A model generated the notes under the pieces. That model was given only the letters and a program-made list of their open reading frames with translations. It had not been told where the DNA came from and ran no database searches. From positions 148,988 through 212,987 of the forward strand of contig CALFMO010000032.1 in NCBI GenBank assembly GCA_937879855.1: a DNA stretch of 64,000 nucleotides, in the 5' to 3' direction. Positions 62,293 to 64,000 of this stretch are shown piece after piece; the stretch's first letter is position 1, and each line of letters starts with the position of its first letter. This DNA is from an uncultured Acidobacteriaceae bacterium (GTDB lineage Bacteria; Acidobacteriota; Terriglobia; Terriglobales; Acidobacteriaceae). Position numbers and translations under genes: made by a program.

Positions 62293-62920
62293 AAAGATGC
62301 CCGAGCTTTTCTTTCTTGGTCTTGAGGTATTCTTCGGCGTGCGGACTGGGCGTGACCTCGCAGGGTACACGCTCCACCACCTTCACTCCGGCGCGCTCCA
62401 GTGCATTCACCTTCTCGGGATTGTTCGACAGCAGGCGCACGTGCGTGACGCCCAGCGTCTTGAGAATGCCTGCCGGGAGCGCGAAGTCGCGGTAATCGTT
62501 CTTGAAGCCCAGGCGTTCGTTGGCCTCAACTGTGTCGAGGCCTTCGTCCTGCAGTTCGTAGGCTTGCAGTTTGGCCATCAAGCCAATGCCACGTCCTTCC
62601 TGCAGTTCATAGATCACAATGCCTGCCCTTTCTTCCGCGATCATTGACAGCGACATTTCAAGCTGCTGGCGACAGTCGCAGCGCAAGGAATGAAAGACGT
62701 CGCCAGTCAGGCATTGCGAATGAATGCGCACCAGCGGCGGAGCGGACTGCACGTCGCCGGTCACCAGTGCGACCGCTTCTTCCACGCGGCGATCGCCATC
62801 CGAACCCGTGCGTCCGCGAAATCCGTAGATCCGAAATTTGCCCCAGCGGGTGGGAAAATCGGCGGATGCGACCTCTACCAATTCGTTTTGACTCACGGCC
62901 TCATTATAGTGGCTGAACAT
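62285..62920 (-). CDS. ribA: GTP cyclohydrolase II
   Basis: 211 residues. First step of riboflavin synthesis from GTP. Zinc site CLTGDVFHSLRCDC near residue 70-83 (Cys, Cys, Cys), the catalytic Asp-Arg region in YELQEGRGIGLMAKLQAYEL near 104-123 (GTP contact EGRGIG), and FGLKNDYRD-like RLGFKNDYRDFALPAGIL near 138. The position-73 to 77 region reads GDVFHSLRCDC where most GCH-II have GDVFGSLRCDC, a Gly to His difference worth noting. Standalone ribA, not fused to ribB. Start at ATG 62920, with GTG 62896 as alternative. Confidence 0.94.
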   Translation of the reverse strand: MFSHYNEAVSQNELVEVASADFPTRWGKFRIYGFRGRTGSDGDRRVEEAVALVTGDVQSAPPLVRIHSQCLTGDVFHSLRCDCRQQLEMSLSMIAEERAGIVIYELQEGRGIGLMAKLQAYELQDEGLDTVEANERLGFKNDYRDFALPAGILKTLGVTHVRLLSNNPEKVNALERAGVKVVERVPCEVTPSPHAEEYLKTKKEKLGHLFT

Positions 62921-63024
62921 CGCTCAAGCTCAGCTTTTACACGCACGAAGAGTGAATAGGCAACTAGCGGGTAGTCGCACCCTCATACCTTTTGCATAGG
63001 ACGCAATGATGAGCACGATTACAG

Positions 63025-63729
63025 CTAGCCGCGGGCGCGGAAGTGGAAGATGGCATCCTGCTTGGAGGCGATCGGTGCGCCGTTGCGCGTGGCGGGCTGG
63101 AAGTGCCAGTTATTGAGCGCGAGCAGAACCTTCTCGTCGAGCTTGGGGCCAAGGCTATGGAGAACTTTCTTGTCGACGATATCTCCATGCGTATCGATCA
63201 CGATCTCAACCACGACGTTGCCTTCCGAGTCGGGTAATTCCCACGGATAAGCCACCGGATCAGACGTGCTGACAGGCAATGCGGGCCGAATTTCGTTGCC
63301 GGAAAATGGGCCGTTATTCAAAGTTCCATAAAGCGGGCCTGCCTCGGCGCCGTGGCCCAAGGCCGAAAGAGTCTGCGTTTTGGAAGCATCCTCGGCATTC
63401 GTGCGGGCAAGCGTATTGGGCGGCGCGGTCAATTTCGCGGTCTGTGCGGGCGACTTCCACATCAACTTCTCGTGACCGAGCCGCTGGTGACGGTAACGCT
63501 GTGTCGCAGTGTCGGAAGAACTCTCGCTGCTGTCGTCGGGAGATTTGCTGGGCCAGTAGAGTCGGGTAACGGACTTGCCATTGTGTCCCATAGCCACCGA
63601 GACTGCGGTGAGCAATTGCGGCGCCGGCGGATGAAGAAGCCAGGCCAGCAGCAGCAGATGGAAAGCAAGCGAACCGGTCCCGAGCCAGCGTTGCCGGCGA
63701 GCGGTCACCGGATTCAGTTGCGCAAACAT
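63025..63729 (-). CDS. TonB-family energy transducer protein
   Basis: 234 residues. N-terminal cytoplasmic bit, one membrane segment near residues 18-36 (LGTGSLAFHLLLLAWLLHP), a long periplasmic linker (about 50-145), then a C-terminal TonB-like domain (about 150-234: YPWELPDSEGNVVVEIVID, GDIVDKKVLHSLGPKLDEKV, ALNNWHFQPATRNG). It is expected to couple the proton-motive force (via ExbB/ExbD elsewhere) to TonB-dependent receptors such as the one at 31049-33784. No exbB/exbD is adjacent. Confidence 0.88.
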   Translation of the reverse strand: MFAQLNPVTARRQRWLGTGSLAFHLLLLAWLLHPPAPQLLTAVSVAMGHNGKSVTRLYWPSKSPDDSSESSSDTATQRYRHQRLGHEKLMWKSPAQTAKLTAPPNTLARTNAEDASKTQTLSALGHGAEAGPLYGTLNNGPFSGNEIRPALPVSTSDPVAYPWELPDSEGNVVVEIVIDTHGDIVDKKVLHSLGPKLDEKVLLALNNWHFQPATRNGAPIASKQDAIFHFRARG

Positions 63730-63945
63730 CAGACAATACCTGCGGATGGCGTTCGCCGCAGCCTAATGATAATAGTTAGACGTTAGTTCACGGGAGTCGT
63801 CAAGAAATTTCCCTCAGCGTGATTCTCGGGGGGTACTCGTTCGTAACGCGCATCGGCGCACCGATCCATAGATAGGTGCAGTCCGAAGGTTGGTGCCGAT
63901 TCTGGAAGGCTGATAAAATGGGCGAGCAGATCACCCATCTCATAT
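63730..63945. other. 216-base gap before the tRNA
   Basis: No gene seen. TAAAAT at 63914-63919 is a plausible -10 for the tRNA, 26 bases before its first base. Confidence 0.5.
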
Positions 63946-64000
63946 GGGGCTATAGCTCAGCTGGGAGAGCGCATCGTTCGCAACGATGAGGTCGTCGGTT
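63946..64000 (+). tRNA. tRNA-Ala (anticodon CGC), 3' end outside window
   Basis: GGGGCTATAGCTCAGCTGGG gives the 5' acceptor strand (GGGGCTA) and D arm. CATCG-TTCGCAA-CGATG forms the anticodon arm with CGC, reading GCG (Ala). The last visible bases begin the T arm (GTCGG, TT). About 55 of 76 bases are present. Confidence 0.93.

Overview
The window looks like a chromosome segment of an Acidobacteriota bacterium, most likely class Terriglobia (Koribacter/Terriglobus relatives). This is a taxonomic inference from gene content: several ASPIC/UnbV (CRTAC1-type) proteins, a TonB-dependent receptor with an N-terminal carboxypeptidase-regulatory domain, a PadR regulator coupled to an orphan duplicated (ADOP/MacB-like) permease, and many secreted proteins of unknown function. 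Base composition is G+C-rich except in roughly 38-46 kb.

Region by region. (1) 1-12.7 kb, all minus strand: a His-rich membrane protein, a FixH/YtkA-like lipoprotein, a NapH/NosR-like 4Fe-4S membrane protein, a second secreted YtkA-like protein, a very large TPR/FG-GAP/ASPIC lipoprotein, an ASPIC/UnbV protein, an UnbU-like membrane protein (RnfD/NqrB relative) and a second UnbV protein that runs off the window. Start and stop codons touch or overlap through much of the set, and an outer-membrane barrel gene lies just upstream. UnbU and UnbV are best known as conserved companions of enediyne clusters. Here no enediyne polyketide synthase is present and iron-sulfur electron-transfer genes accompany them, so this is the best candidate for an undescribed system. 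(2) 13.1-14.1 kb: an ECF sigma factor with a small membrane protein. (3) 14.1-18.3 kb: the glyoxylate bypass (isocitrate lyase, malate synthase) divergent from an IclR-type regulator. (4) 18.3-23.7 kb: a methyltransferase, a YbaK-type deacylase, and the glycolytic run gap-pgk-macrodomain-tpiA. (5) 24.1-29.0 kb: a small CxxC protein, a malic enzyme-phosphotransacetylase fusion, an aminotransferase and a membrane-anchored two-CxxCH protein. (6) 29.1-34.1 kb: tandem secreted paralogues, a TonB-dependent receptor and a small DUF2946-like protein. (7) 34.4-37.9 kb: a small conserved protein, then PadR regulator plus permease behind a clear promoter and operator. (8) 38.1-46 kb: an accessory stretch of secreted hydrolases, a DUF4279 protein, a cytochrome c, three copies of a roughly 70-base intergenic repeat and a decayed internally deleted duplicate. 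(9) 46-64 kb: a GT2 glycosyltransferase, a class I aminotransferase, a flavin-type oxidase gene broken by one in-frame TGA, transketolase, a DUF421 protein, a lactonase-fold protein, a DUF2778-like protein, PolX, a cold-shock protein, a NUDIX hydrolase, a DUF2520 dehydrogenase-like protein, a GT87 membrane protein, GTP cyclohydrolase II, a TonB protein and the 5' part of a tRNA-Ala.

Shared regulation. At least six intergenic sites match TGTGA-N6-TCACA, the CRP/FNR-superfamily pattern. Several sit about 28-32 bases upstream of a plausible -10 element, the spacing of class II activation: malic enzyme/PTA, transketolase and the 52.3 kb coiled-coil gene. One lies in the leader of the UnbU/UnbV operon. 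Together with the glyoxylate genes this suggests coordinated control of central carbon and redox metabolism by one CRP-like regulator encoded outside the window.

Limits. All calls come from reading the sequence and recognising motifs by eye; no database search was run. Many start codons are GTG or TTG and were chosen from ribosome-binding sites and gene spacing.
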